Origin: Arthrobacter sp. efr-133-TYG-118
Lineage (GTDB): Bacteria > Actinomycetota > Actinomycetes > Actinomycetales > Micrococcaceae
Length of the DNA stretch: 64,000 nt
Reading direction: 5' to 3'
Assembly: GCF_030209755.1 (NCBI RefSeq)
Contig: NZ_JARVRH010000007.1
Coordinates: 1-64,000, forward strand
Shown: positions 9,291-17,068 of the stretch, piece by piece
Position numbering within the stretch: position 1 is the stretch's first letter
How the letters are laid out: the number at the start of each line of letters is the position of its first letter
Translations under genes and position numbers: made by a program
The notes under the pieces: model-generated
Told to the model about the DNA's origin: nothing
The model's database searches: none
The model's input: the letters and a program-made list of their open reading frames with translations, nothing else

Positions 9291-10697
9291 ATGACTTCCA
9301 CCATTGAAAACGGCCTGTCCTCCACCGTTGGCACCGGTTCGCGCCCGGCCGTCGACGCCGCCGCGGTCGCCGCCGCGGCCAAGCGAGCATACGAGCTGGA
9401 CCGCAAGCACGTCTTCCACTCCTGGTCCGCCCAGGATCTGCTGGACCCCATGGTCATCTCGGCCGCCGAGGGCTCGTACGTGTGGGACGGCGAGGGGAAG
9501 AGATACCTCGATTTCTCCTCCCAGCTGGTGAACACAAACATCGGACACCAGCACCCCGCCGTCGTCGCCGCCATCGCAGCCCAGGCTGCGAAACTGTGTA
9601 CCATCGCACCCAGCTACGTCAACGAGGCCCGCTCCGAAGCCGCACGCCTCATCGCCGAGCGAACCCCGGGCGAACTGAACAGGATCTTCTTCACCAATGG
9701 CGGCGCGGACGCCAATGAACACGCCGTCCGCATGGCGCGCCTGCACACCGGCAAACAGAAAGTCCTCTCCGCCTACCGCTCGTACCACGGCGGTACGCAG
9801 CTCGCCATCAACCTGACGGGCGACCCCCGCCGCTGGCCCAACGACAACGGCTCCACCGGCACCATCCACTTCTTCCCGCCGTATCTTTACCGCACAGCCT
9901 TCCACTCCACCACGGAAGAAGAGGAAAGCCGGCGCGCCCTGGAGCACCTCGAGCTGCTCATCGCCTTCGAGGGGCCATCCACCATCGCGGCCCTGATCCT
10001 GGAATCGATACCCGGAACCGCCGGAATCTACGTCCCGCCCGCCGGGTACATGCAGGGCGTCCGCGAACTGTGCACCAAGTACGGCATCGTGTTCATCGCC
10101 GACGAAGTCATGGCCGGCTTCGGCCGCACGGGCAAGTGGTTCGCCGTCGAGCACTTCAACGTCGTCCCGGACCTGCTGACCTTCGCGAAGGGCGTCAACT
10201 CCGGGTATGTACCACTCGGTGGAGTCGCTATCAGCCCTGAAATCGCCGACACCTTCGGCAAGCGGGCCTACCCCGGCGGGCTGACCTACTCCGGCCACCC
10301 CCTCGCTACCGCGGCAGCCGTCGCCACCATCAACGCCATGGAACGCGAAGGCATCGTGGAACACGCCGCCTTGTTGGGCGAGACCGTGATCGGACCGGCC
10401 CTGGCCGGCTTCGCTGCACGGCACAAATCGGTAGGCGAAGTCCGCGGCAAGGGCGTCTTCTGGGCCATCGAGCTGGTCCGCGACCGTGAAACCCGGGAAC
10501 CCCTGGCCGCCTACGGTTCATCAAGCCCGGAAATGAACCAACTCGTGGCCGCCTGCAAGTCCCGCGGGCTCATCCCGTTCGCGAACTTCAATCGGATCCA
10601 CGTGGTTCCGCCGTGCAACATCCGCGAGGAGGACCTCAAGGCCGGCCTGGCCATCCTCGACGAAGTCCTGGACATCGGGGACGGCCTGGTTCCCTAG
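9291..10697 (+). CDS. Class III (omega-amino acid) aminotransferase
   Basis: A 468-residue PLP enzyme of fold type I, class III, as in beta-alanine-pyruvate, putrescine and taurine aminotransferases. Visible are TNGGADANEHAVRMAR, the cofactor-binding Asp271 in FIADEVMAGFGRTG and the Schiff-base Lys300 in LLTFAKGVNSGY. It begins at ATG 9291 behind GAAAGGA. Downstream of mmsA in the same direction, so it probably makes the semialdehyde used by MmsA. A beta-alanine-type substrate fits best, but omega-transaminases are broad and a diamine or taurine-like substrate is possible. This is the last gene before the second tRNA-derived repeat. Confidence 0.88.
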   Translation: MTSTIENGLSSTVGTGSRPAVDAAAVAAAAKRAYELDRKHVFHSWSAQDLLDPMVISAAEGSYVWDGEGKRYLDFSSQLVNTNIGHQHPAVVAAIAAQAAKLCTIAPSYVNEARSEAARLIAERTPGELNRIFFTNGGADANEHAVRMARLHTGKQKVLSAYRSYHGGTQLAINLTGDPRRWPNDNGSTGTIHFFPPYLYRTAFHSTTEEEESRRALEHLELLIAFEGPSTIAALILESIPGTAGIYVPPAGYMQGVRELCTKYGIVFIADEVMAGFGRTGKWFAVEHFNVVPDLLTFAKGVNSGYVPLGGVAISPEIADTFGKRAYPGGLTYSGHPLATAAAVATINAMEREGIVEHAALLGETVIGPALAGFAARHKSVGEVRGKGVFWAIELVRDRETREPLAAYGSSSPEMNQLVAACKSRGLIPFANFNRIHVVPPCNIREEDLKAGLAILDEVLDIGDGLVP

Positions 10698-10892
10698 GTG
10701 CGTAGCGGAAACGTCGGATCCCCGTGGGTTCTCGCATCCGCACCGACTCGCTTACTTCTATCGCCGATAACGGGCGTTCAGTCGCTCCGCCATCTAGGTG
10801 AATCCAGGACGGTTTGACTTCTGCTATCTCCGTTCGGCCACTCAGGAGTTCGGCGGTCCTGGAAACCGACTGGAGAGGCTAAAGGGGGAAAC

Positions 10893-10914
10893 GGGTGTGC
10901 ATTACTGTGCACAC
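10893..10914. repeat. Inverted repeat with ACTGTGCAC-type arm
   Basis: Two arms, GGTGTGCA and TGTGCACACC, flank a TTAC centre. Similar short palindromes occur at 12608-12622 (GTTGACAGTGTCAAC) and 12767-12781 (GTGCACAGTGTGCAC), each next to a tRNA-Leu-like repeat, and a half-conserved one at about 63736. They could be protein-binding sites associated with the element; function unknown. Confidence 0.45.
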
Positions 10915-10984
10915 CTTGGCCGGCGGACTGGGCCGTACCGAGGTTGGACTGGCTCGGATTGGCTATGTTTTTGGGAGTTCCCGG

Positions 10985-11240
10985 TTTTCAAGGCCTGGAG
11001 CTCGGTTCGAGTCCCACCTCGGGCACAGTGTTTCCGCAGGTCAGGGGGCCTTTGGCCCTCTGACCTGCGGAAATCAGTTTTTTGCGGGCGCCCCTTCAGG
11101 GCTTTTTGTGGTCCTCCGCCTCGCTTTCCTGGTCGGGGGAGTGGCTTGCGGTCTTGCTTCTTCATGGTGGGGCGGGTGCCGTTCTAAATGACTTCCACCT
11201 GAATTGGTTGCGGGTTCTCTGCCCAGACGCGCAGCGTCGG
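10985..11240 (+). repeat. Direct repeat copy 2: tRNA-Leu 3'-end relic with strong hairpin
   Basis: The gap 10698-11369 has no convincing gene. Bases 11001-11026 read GGTTCGAGTCCCACC then TCGGGCAC, the T-arm/acceptor end of a tRNA-Leu, without a tRNA 5' half. The segment through ~11240 is a diverged copy of 606-860, and upstream sequence from ~10908 matches copy 3 (GACTGGCTCGGATTGGCTAT block). Copies 1 and 2 bracket the 10-kb beta-amino acid module, as direct repeats bracket an integrated island. No integrase gene remains in between. Confidence 0.6.
11034..11070 (+). terminator. Strong intrinsic terminator after the tRNA-like relic
   Basis: CCGCAGGTCAGGGGGCC pairs with GGCCCTCTGACCTGCGG around a TTT loop: 17-bp arms with a single G-T wobble. 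A run of six T follows shortly after (11078-11083). It reads as the rho-independent terminator of the former tRNA gene; copy 1 keeps only a shorter version. Confidence 0.7.
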
Positions 11241-11369
11241 GCCCCGGTGAAACCAGGCAGCACGGAACCCCTTCCGCGCGCGACTCTGCCGGGCGTCCCC
11301 GTCTTTGACGAGCTCGACGGGCCGAAGGGCCCAGGGCGCGGATTTGACCGGCGGTGAGTTCTCCGCCGT

Positions 11370-11990
11370 TCATGCGGTGGCCAGGCTGCGTTCGCGGATG
11401 AAGACATTGAGGGCGGCGAGTTCTGCTGGTGTTTCGGACATGATGAGTTGTTTCATGGGTTCCCTGACGCTCCGGTAGGACTCGGCCGGTATCCACGCCT
11501 GGTTGAGGGCTTTGATGCGTTTGGTCCAGGACGGTGCGGGTTGCCCGAGCCGGTGCGCGATGTAGTTGGTGATCCCGGCCAGGGCCGCGGACCAGTGCGG
11601 GTCCTTGAGCCGGGGGCTGCGCCGGAGCAGCGGTCTTCCGGCTTTGAGGGATGCGGCGGCGTAGTCGGCTAGCATCTTGATGGCGAACTCGAAGTCCCGT
11701 GAGCTGATCAGCTGGGCGAACGTGTCGGCGTAGTCCCGCCGCGCCGGGTCGTAATCCCTGCCGCGGGGGAAGTGGTCGGTGGCAGTCAGCGACAGCCCAA
11801 GGGTGTGGAGGACGGCCATGGTCTTTCCTAGCTCGGCTCGCTCGTGGCCGGCCTCGAGGTCAACGATGAACTTCCGTGAAACCCCGGCCGCCACCGCGAG
11901 CGACTGCTGCGAAAGCCCGCGCTCCTGGCGCCGGGCACGGATGACGGCGCCGGCGGCCTCTGGCGTGTCGATGCTGGTTTCAGGTGTCAT
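11370..11990 (-). CDS. XRE/HipB-type helix-turn-helix regulator (orphan antitoxin-like)
   Basis: A 206-residue protein. Residues ~10-65 form an XRE/Cro helix-turn-helix (AAGAVIRARRQERGLSQQSL, AAGVSRKFIVDLEAGH). The C-terminal ~130 residues are a separate domain rich in Trp/Pro motifs (DPHWSAALAGI, PSWTKRIKALNQAWIP) and ending NVFIRERSLATA. HTH proteins with such a tail often act as antitoxins beside a nucleotidyltransferase-like toxin, but no toxin gene is adjacent here. The start at 11990 is set by GGGAGG five bases upstream. It lies between tRNA-Leu relic copies 2 and 3, head to head with a truncated ATPase, so it is probably cargo left from an element. Confidence 0.75.
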   Translation of the reverse strand: MTPETSIDTPEAAGAVIRARRQERGLSQQSLAVAAGVSRKFIVDLEAGHERAELGKTMAVLHTLGLSLTATDHFPRGRDYDPARRDYADTFAQLISSRDFEFAIKMLADYAAASLKAGRPLLRRSPRLKDPHWSAALAGITNYIAHRLGQPAPSWTKRIKALNQAWIPAESYRSVREPMKQLIMSETPAELAALNVFIRERSLATA

Positions 11991-12044
11991 GGGGTCCTCC
12001 CTTGGAGTTCCCATTATGTCACCGAATGGTGACAGCGGCATTGG

Positions 12045-12551
12045 CGCGCTGACCGGATTGATCTGCATGCGGCCTCGATCGCGGAGGTGGAGCGTTCGTT
12101 CGCGGAAACCTTCGCCGCGGCGGGCGTGGCCCTGGACGGTGAGCTGGCCAGGGCCACGGCGGAGGGCACGGGTGGTTATCCGTTCTTGATCCAGTTGATC
12201 GGCTATTACCTTTGGCAGGAAGCAGAAAAGGCCGCGGGCGGTCTGGATGGCGCCGCTGTCAGCCGGGCGGTGACGGCGGGCCGGCGTCGGAACGAGCGGG
12301 TGGTCATTGAAGCGGCGCTGTCCACGACGTCCGGGCGGGACCGTGATTTCCTGCAGGCCATGGCCGAAGATCCCGGGCCGTCATCGACCACCGATATTGG
12401 CAGGCGTACCGGGATGCGGCCGAATGCCGTCGGTAACTACCGGACGCGGTTGATGGATGCGGGTCTGATCGAACCGGCAGGTTACGGGATCGTGGACTTC
12501 GCCATCCCTGGACTGTGCGAATACATGACCGCTGGTCCGGCCAGGAAATAA
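12045..12551 (+). pseudogene. C-terminal fragment of an AAA-type ATPase
   Basis: About 168 codons remain. The frame is protein-like well before any start codon (RADRIDLHAASIAEVERSF), so the gene is cut at its 5' end near 12045, next to the XRE promoter region. What remains (GGYPFLIQLIGYYLWQEAE, then winged-helix DIGRRTGMRPNAVGNYRTRL) looks like the lid and winged-helix end of an archaeal-type STAND/AAA ATPase (COG1672-like). The Walker A and B motifs are missing, so it cannot hydrolyse ATP. A GTG at 12087 could start a short protein, but no ribosome site precedes it. Confidence 0.7.
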
Positions 12552-12607
12552 GCCGCGCGGCCGGCAGAAGTGCGGATCTCCCTCGTCCATAAGGTGGCAT
12601 TCCCGGT

Positions 12608-12622
12608 GTGTTGACAGTGTCA
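12608..12622. repeat. Perfect palindrome GTTGACAGTGTCAAC
   Basis: A 15-bp odd palindrome at the left edge of tRNA-Leu relic copy 3, in a gap (12552-12867) without genes. It shares the ACAGTGT centre with the palindrome at 12767-12781 (GTGCACAGTGTGCAC), so the copy 3 relic is bracketed by related palindromes. Confidence 0.5.
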
Positions 12623-12745
12623 ACCCCTTTGCCTTCGGACCGGGTCGTACATCGGCCGGACTGGCTCGGATTGGCTATGTTTTCGGGAGTTCCCGTTTTC
12701 AAGGCCCGGAATGCGGTTCGAGTCCCACCTCGGGCGCAGCATTCC
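12617..12745 (+). repeat. Direct repeat copy 3: tRNA-Leu 3'-end relic
   Basis: Aligns with ~10908-11030 over about 120 bp, including identical blocks GACTGGCTCGGATTGGCTAT and TTCGAGTCCCACCTCGGGC (12716-12734). The downstream terminator hairpin of copy 2 is not retained; a different palindrome follows. It marks the right edge of the XRE/ATPase segment, consistent with two stacked insertions at one tRNA-Leu target. Confidence 0.6.
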
Positions 12746-12766
12746 CCCTCGCCGAGCCAGGGCGTG

Positions 12767-12781
12767 CACAGTGTGCACACC
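12767..12781. repeat. Perfect palindrome GTGCACAGTGTGCAC
   Basis: A 15-bp palindrome within a slightly longer inverted repeat (CAGGGCGTGCACA with TGTGCACACCCTG), 30 bp after copy 3 of the tRNA-Leu relic. Same ACAGTGT core as 12608-12622. It could be a terminator hairpin or a binding site; it lacks a T-run. Confidence 0.5.
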
Positions 12782-12867
12782 CTGGCTCTCCTGGAAGGCA
12801 CGAGGCCCGGTATTCTTGCCGTAAAAACAGTCCCTGATGCTGTCTGGCCTAGAGCAGCTGGAGGCGG

Positions 12868-14283
12868 CTAGGCATCGATCACCAAGTCGGTTCGCGCGGT
12901 GGAGCAGCAGGGGAGGAACTTGCCTGCATCGATTTCCCGTGCCCGGATCCCGCCCTGGTGGTTCATCTCGACCTCCCCGGAAAGCTTGACGACCTTGCAG
13001 GAGCCGCACATGCCCTCCTTGCAGTTCGCGCCGATCCTGACGCCCGCACGCTGGGCCACCCCGAGGATGTGTTCGGCGGGGTCGATGCGCACGTTAACGC
13101 CGGTGCGCATGAAGGACAGGGTGAGGCTTCCCGTTCCGACAGTGTCGAAGGTCGAGGCATCGGCGGACCCGGCCTCCGGTCCCACGTCCCGACTGCCGTC
13201 GGATGCCTCGGGACAAGGCACGTCCGGGTCGACGGTTTCCAGCGGCAGCCCCGTGGCCATCAGGGTCCCCTCAGCGTCGTAGCCCGGCTCGTAGAGCCCG
13301 AACGCGGTGGGCTGGCTTTCGTAGTAGTCCTCGGCGGAATGGGCGATTTCCTCGGCGATTTCCTCTGCAATGTCCACTGCAAGCGCGAGCTCCGCCTGGT
13401 ATTCAAGGATCGTCTGGCGGTCTCCCGAGAAGAATTCCATGTAGATGGAGGTGTCGTCGACGCCGACTTTCTTGAGGAGCTCGGTGGCGGTGTTCAGGTA
13501 ACCCTCGGGGCCGCAGGCATAGACCTGGCGGCCGTTGGCATCGGGGGCCACCTCGTCGATCATCGCCGCCGTCAGCCTTCCGGTGAGCCCTTCCCAACCC
13601 TCGGGTTTGCTGCGGTCGCCCAGGGAGTAGAAGACCTTGACGCGCGAGTCCACGGAGGCGATGTAGGCGAGCTCCTGGTGGAAGGCAAAGTCTCCGGCCG
13701 CCGCTCCGTGGTAGAGCACTACGACATCGGCCTGTCCGGGCAGGGAGTGGATGGTCCGCACCATCGACATGATGGGGGTGATGCCGGCGCCGGCGGCCAG
13801 GAACAGGTACCGTGCCCGCCGGTCGGCATCCGGCAGGTGGAATGCCCCGACCGGTCCGAGCATGTCGAGAACGGTGCCGGGTTTTACGTTCTCGTGCACC
13901 CACGGCGAGACCTGTCCCGTGGGATCGCATTTGACTGTGATGTCGAAGGTCCAGGGCTTGGTGGGCGAACTGGACAGCGAGTAGCTGCGGTCCACCGCGT
14001 CCTGGCCCTCGCCGTTCACCGGAAAGGCGACGTTCACGTACTGGCCCGGACGGAACGCCAGCGGCGCGCCGTCGCACCGGCGGAACACGAAGGTCATCAT
14101 GCCGCCCACCTCGGGAACGGTCTCGACACATTCGGCCATGAACTCCTGCGGATGCCAGGGGCCCAGTGCGCGGGCGGCGCTTGCGGGTCCCTCGGTGCTG
14201 CCCATCACCCTGTTCCACGGCATCTCAAGACCGCGAATGCGCTGTGGTTCCTGAATGGCCGTTTCAGTGAGGAGTTCAATCAT
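12868..14283 (-). CDS. gbcB: GbcB-type Rieske oxygenase reductase (FNR plus 2Fe-2S ferredoxin)
   Basis: A 471-residue reductase that passes electrons from NAD(P)H through FAD and a plant-type 2Fe-2S cluster to the Rieske oxygenase GbcA. The FNR part (~45-280) shows the flavin motif RSYS (99-102), FLAAGAGITPIMSMV and VYACGPEGYL. The C-terminal ferredoxin (~385-471) has cluster cysteines 421, 426, 429 and 459. Between them is an unusually long acidic linker (~285-380, with tandem AEEIAEEIA), longer than in typical GbcB. The ATG at 14283 overlaps the gbcA stop (ATGA), showing translational coupling; an upstream extension of the frame lies inside gbcA. Substrate assignment rests on resemblance to the glycine betaine demethylase pair. 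Confidence 0.82.
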   Translation of the reverse strand: MIELLTETAIQEPQRIRGLEMPWNRVMGSTEGPASAARALGPWHPQEFMAECVETVPEVGGMMTFVFRRCDGAPLAFRPGQYVNVAFPVNGEGQDAVDRSYSLSSSPTKPWTFDITVKCDPTGQVSPWVHENVKPGTVLDMLGPVGAFHLPDADRRARYLFLAAGAGITPIMSMVRTIHSLPGQADVVVLYHGAAAGDFAFHQELAYIASVDSRVKVFYSLGDRSKPEGWEGLTGRLTAAMIDEVAPDANGRQVYACGPEGYLNTATELLKKVGVDDTSIYMEFFSGDRQTILEYQAELALAVDIAEEIAEEIAHSAEDYYESQPTAFGLYEPGYDAEGTLMATGLPLETVDPDVPCPEASDGSRDVGPEAGSADASTFDTVGTGSLTLSFMRTGVNVRIDPAEHILGVAQRAGVRIGANCKEGMCGSCKVVKLSGEVEMNHQGGIRAREIDAGKFLPCCSTARTDLVIDA

Positions 14284-15584
14284 GCCAAGTGCTCCTGCAC
14301 GCGCTGCACGTACCAGTTGATGAACGCCTCCACCTGGTATTCGCTCTTCATGTACGGGCCGGGCTCGTAGGCGGGGCTGCTGGCGCCCTTCTGGCACAGC
14401 TCCACGAACGCCTTGTCCTGCAGATTGGTCTGCTTCCAGGTGTAGGTGAGTTTCTCCAGATCGTAGTCGACGCCCTCCTCGGCGTCGTCAGCCACCAGCC
14501 AGGTGGTGCGTACCAGTGTCTGGTGTTCGTTGATGGGGAAGACGGCGAACGTGATGACGTGGTCCCCGAGGAAATGGAACCAGCTGTTTGGCTGCAGGTG
14601 CATCGAGCAGCGACCAAGGCGGAAGTCCCGCAAGTCACCGAGCAACTTCTTGGAGAGCCTTCGCCCATCGGGCGAGAACGATTCGCCTTCACCGTCGAGC
14701 GATTCCCGTGAGATCCGAATTCCCGCGATGCGCGTGTCAAGCTCCTCGACGACCTCATAGGGAAGGCCATAGCGTCGGCAACGCTCCTCGAGCGAGGACT
14801 GTGCTTCCTTGTTGCGGTCCCACACTTCTTCGAGATGGGCCGGAATCAGGCCCTCCGTCAGGCCCCAGGTGGGAAAGAGGGAGCAGGCGAGTTCCGGGTG
14901 GCCGTCGCAGTGGTAGCACTCACGGTTGTTCTCCATGACGAGCTTCCAGTTGCCCTCCTCGATGATGTTCTGCTGGTAGGCGATTTTCGTCTTCGACAGA
15001 TCGTGGGGCGCGAGGTAAGGCTCGAAGATCTTTCCGGTTTCGTCGAAATCCGTCGGCGGTTCGTCCGCAATGCAGACGAAGACGAGTCCGGCGAAGACGC
15101 GGCTGTGGGCGCGCTTGAGGCCGAAGCAGCCCTTGTCGAACTTCGTTTCCCCCGGTGCCGAGGCGTGGATCAAATCGCCGTTGGGGGAGTAGGTCCAGGA
15201 GTGATAGCCGCATACCAGGTTTCCCGTTGACCCCGCAGGTTCGGTCAGGACGCGGGCGCCGCGGTGGCGGCACACGTTGTGCAGGACGTTCACGCCGCCG
15301 TCGTCGTTGCGCAGCACGATCAGGGAGTAGGGCCCGTAGTCGACGGTGACGTAGTCGCCCGGCTCGGGCAGTTCGGCGATGCTAGCGGCAAAGATCCAGT
15401 GCTGGCCAAAAATGGCCTCCATGTCGATGTTGAAAATCGTCGGATCGGTGTAGAAGGGGGCATTGAGGGAATACCCCACGCGCCGGAACTCGAACAACTC
15501 GGTGATTTCCGCCAGCTGCTCGGCAGGCAATGATGAAGCGAGTTTTCGACGTGAATTGAGGGGCGCGTTCACTGGAGCAGGCAT
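14280..15584 (-). CDS. gbcA: GbcA-type Rieske monooxygenase, alpha subunit
   Basis: A 434-residue Rieske non-heme iron oxygenase. The Rieske cluster is Cys105-x-His107 (CRHRGA) and Cys125-x2-His128 (CGYHSW). Mononuclear iron ligands His225 and His229 lie in NNRECYHCDGHPEL, a form shared by glycine betaine (GbcA), stachydrine and carnitine demethylases. GbcA converts glycine betaine to dimethylglycine and formaldehyde. The start at 15584 has GGAGG six bases upstream. Co-transcribed with gbcB and divergent from a LysR gene across 141 bp. No dimethylglycine or sarcosine enzymes are in the window, so glycine betaine is likely but another quaternary amine remains possible. Confidence 0.82.
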   Translation of the reverse strand: MPAPVNAPLNSRRKLASSLPAEQLAEITELFEFRRVGYSLNAPFYTDPTIFNIDMEAIFGQHWIFAASIAELPEPGDYVTVDYGPYSLIVLRNDDGGVNVLHNVCRHRGARVLTEPAGSTGNLVCGYHSWTYSPNGDLIHASAPGETKFDKGCFGLKRAHSRVFAGLVFVCIADEPPTDFDETGKIFEPYLAPHDLSKTKIAYQQNIIEEGNWKLVMENNRECYHCDGHPELACSLFPTWGLTEGLIPAHLEEVWDRNKEAQSSLEERCRRYGLPYEVVEELDTRIAGIRISRESLDGEGESFSPDGRRLSKKLLGDLRDFRLGRCSMHLQPNSWFHFLGDHVITFAVFPINEHQTLVRTTWLVADDAEEGVDYDLEKLTYTWKQTNLQDKAFVELCQKGASSPAYEPGPYMKSEYQVEAFINWYVQRVQEHLA

Positions 15585-15725
15585 GTGTTTCCTCCCGGGA
15601 GGGCTGGGTAAGGGGCGATCCATCGAGACCCGGGCTAGTGGGTGCAACCGCCGTTGTCGAACGTTTTATTCATGAGATTAGGGCCGATCGATCTGCAGCA
15701 AAAGCGCAAGATTTAGGAGATAACA

Positions 15726-16673
15726 GTGCACAATGGTTGCATGATCGATCCACGCCTCATAACACTTCGAGTGTTTGCCCAGTGCGGCACCATTGGCGCG
15801 ACCGCGGAGCTCACAGGTTATTCTCCCTCTGCCGTCTCCGCGCAATTGCGGGAGTTCCAGCGCGTGCTTGGAATGCAGCTGCTGACGAAGGACGGCCGGG
15901 GTGTGCGGTTGACCGCCACAGGCCGTTTTCTCGTGGCGGGTTCGGACACCCTCATTGCCGAATGGGAGAGCCTGCGCGCTGCGGCCATGGAGGCCGGCGA
16001 CCAGATGCCCTCCCGTTTTGGCCTCGGCGGATTCTCCACCGCGGCCGCCCAGTTGCTCGCGCCGCTGGCCGCCACCCTGCGCTCAACACACCCTTTGCTG
16101 GAGGTGCAGGTACTCGAGGCCAACCCGGCCCGCTGCTTCGACTTGTTGGTTGCCGAGCGAATCGACATCGCGGTCATCGTCGCCATGCAGTCCGACACCT
16201 ACGTTGAGGACGATCAGCGCTTCGAGCAGACCGTTCTGCTCGACGATCCCCTGGACGTGATCATTCCCTCCGACCACCCGTTGGCATCGCGGGAAAAAGT
16301 GACCCTCGAAGAGCTGGCGTCGGAACCCTGGATCACCGAGGCCGCCGGATCCACTTACCATTCCCTGTTCACCGCGGCGTTCACGGCAGTCGGGGTGACG
16401 CCGCGGATTGCCCATGAGGCCGTGGAATGGGAAACCCAGATCGCCTTCGTTGGTGCGGGGCTCGGCGTGGGCCTGCTGCCGCGACTGGCGCCACTGCATA
16501 GCGCCGAAAACGTGGTTCGACTGCGCATTACTGGCAAGGGGAAGCCCTCGCGCCGCATTGTCGCTGCGGTGCGCAGTGGCAGCATCGCATCGCCCTTGAT
16601 CCAGGAGTCGCTCGGCATCCTGAGGGTCAACGCCAATCGGATCCTCACCGCCCGACCCGAAGACGATCTCTGA
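15726..16673 (+). CDS. LysR-family transcriptional regulator
   Basis: A 315-residue LTTR. The N-terminal winged HTH is clear (LITLRVFAQCGTIGATAEL, SPSAVSAQLREFQRVLG, LLTKDGRGVRLTATG), followed by the periplasmic-binding-like effector domain with late motifs such as VGAGLGVGLLP. A GTG at 15726 has AGGAG six bases upstream; an internal ATG at 15741 (MIDPRL) is the other option. Divergent from gbcAB, so it probably controls that operon, which differs from the AraC-type GbdR control known in Pseudomonas. The 141-bp intergenic stretch contains no striking long palindrome. Confidence 0.87.
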   Translation: MHNGCMIDPRLITLRVFAQCGTIGATAELTGYSPSAVSAQLREFQRVLGMQLLTKDGRGVRLTATGRFLVAGSDTLIAEWESLRAAAMEAGDQMPSRFGLGGFSTAAAQLLAPLAATLRSTHPLLEVQVLEANPARCFDLLVAERIDIAVIVAMQSDTYVEDDQRFEQTVLLDDPLDVIIPSDHPLASREKVTLEELASEPWITEAAGSTYHSLFTAAFTAVGVTPRIAHEAVEWETQIAFVGAGLGVGLLPRLAPLHSAENVVRLRITGKGKPSRRIVAAVRSGSIASPLIQESLGILRVNANRILTARPEDDL

Positions 16674-16759
16674 AATCCCATGGCCGCGATTCGTTGCGGA
16701 CAGGCAAGCAGGTCCCGAAGACGGCGGCACGTCCGCGCGGCCGGCCTTCTACTGCATCC

Positions 16760-16960
16760 TCACGCCCACTGGCCTGGCGGGGCGCTCTTTCAGATCGACG
16801 GCACGCGGCGGAGCCTTGCTGGACATCGCCTGGCGGGACGGCGCGCTGATGCCACGATCACTCCTTCCCGGGACGGTGGGCTCACGATCGAAGTCGACGA
16901 CGACATCCGTCCTCATGTCACCGCGAGCGGTGGTACACCGGTCACGCCCTCTGTCGAGTC
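16760..16960 (+). pseudogene. Scar of a glycoside hydrolase C-terminus (GH95-like), frameshifted
   Basis: No intact gene lies between 16674 and 17068. One frame reads STARGGALLDIAWRDGAL, then the neighbouring frame continues ATITPSRDGGLTIEVDDDIR. That pattern (RGGxxxDIxWRDGxLxxATI...) recalls the C-terminal beta domain of GH95 alpha-fucosidases and related enzymes. The join needs a one-base shift around 16850. Very little remains, so the family is only suggested. It lies just before a second broken glycosidase, so a carbohydrate operon seems to have decayed here. Confidence 0.4.
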
Positions 16961-17068
16961 GTCGTCGCGGGCCGGACGCTCTCGGTGGAGCTGGCCGGCC
17001 CTCTGGGGCGAGACCTATTTCGGCACAGAGAAAAGTAATCCATAAAGCCAAGACGATAGGAAACATCC

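Noticed and set aside
12958..14370. Long plus-strand open frame (470 codons)
   Set aside because: Antisense to gbcB. High GC3 in the real gene leaves the complementary frame open; no family-like sequence.
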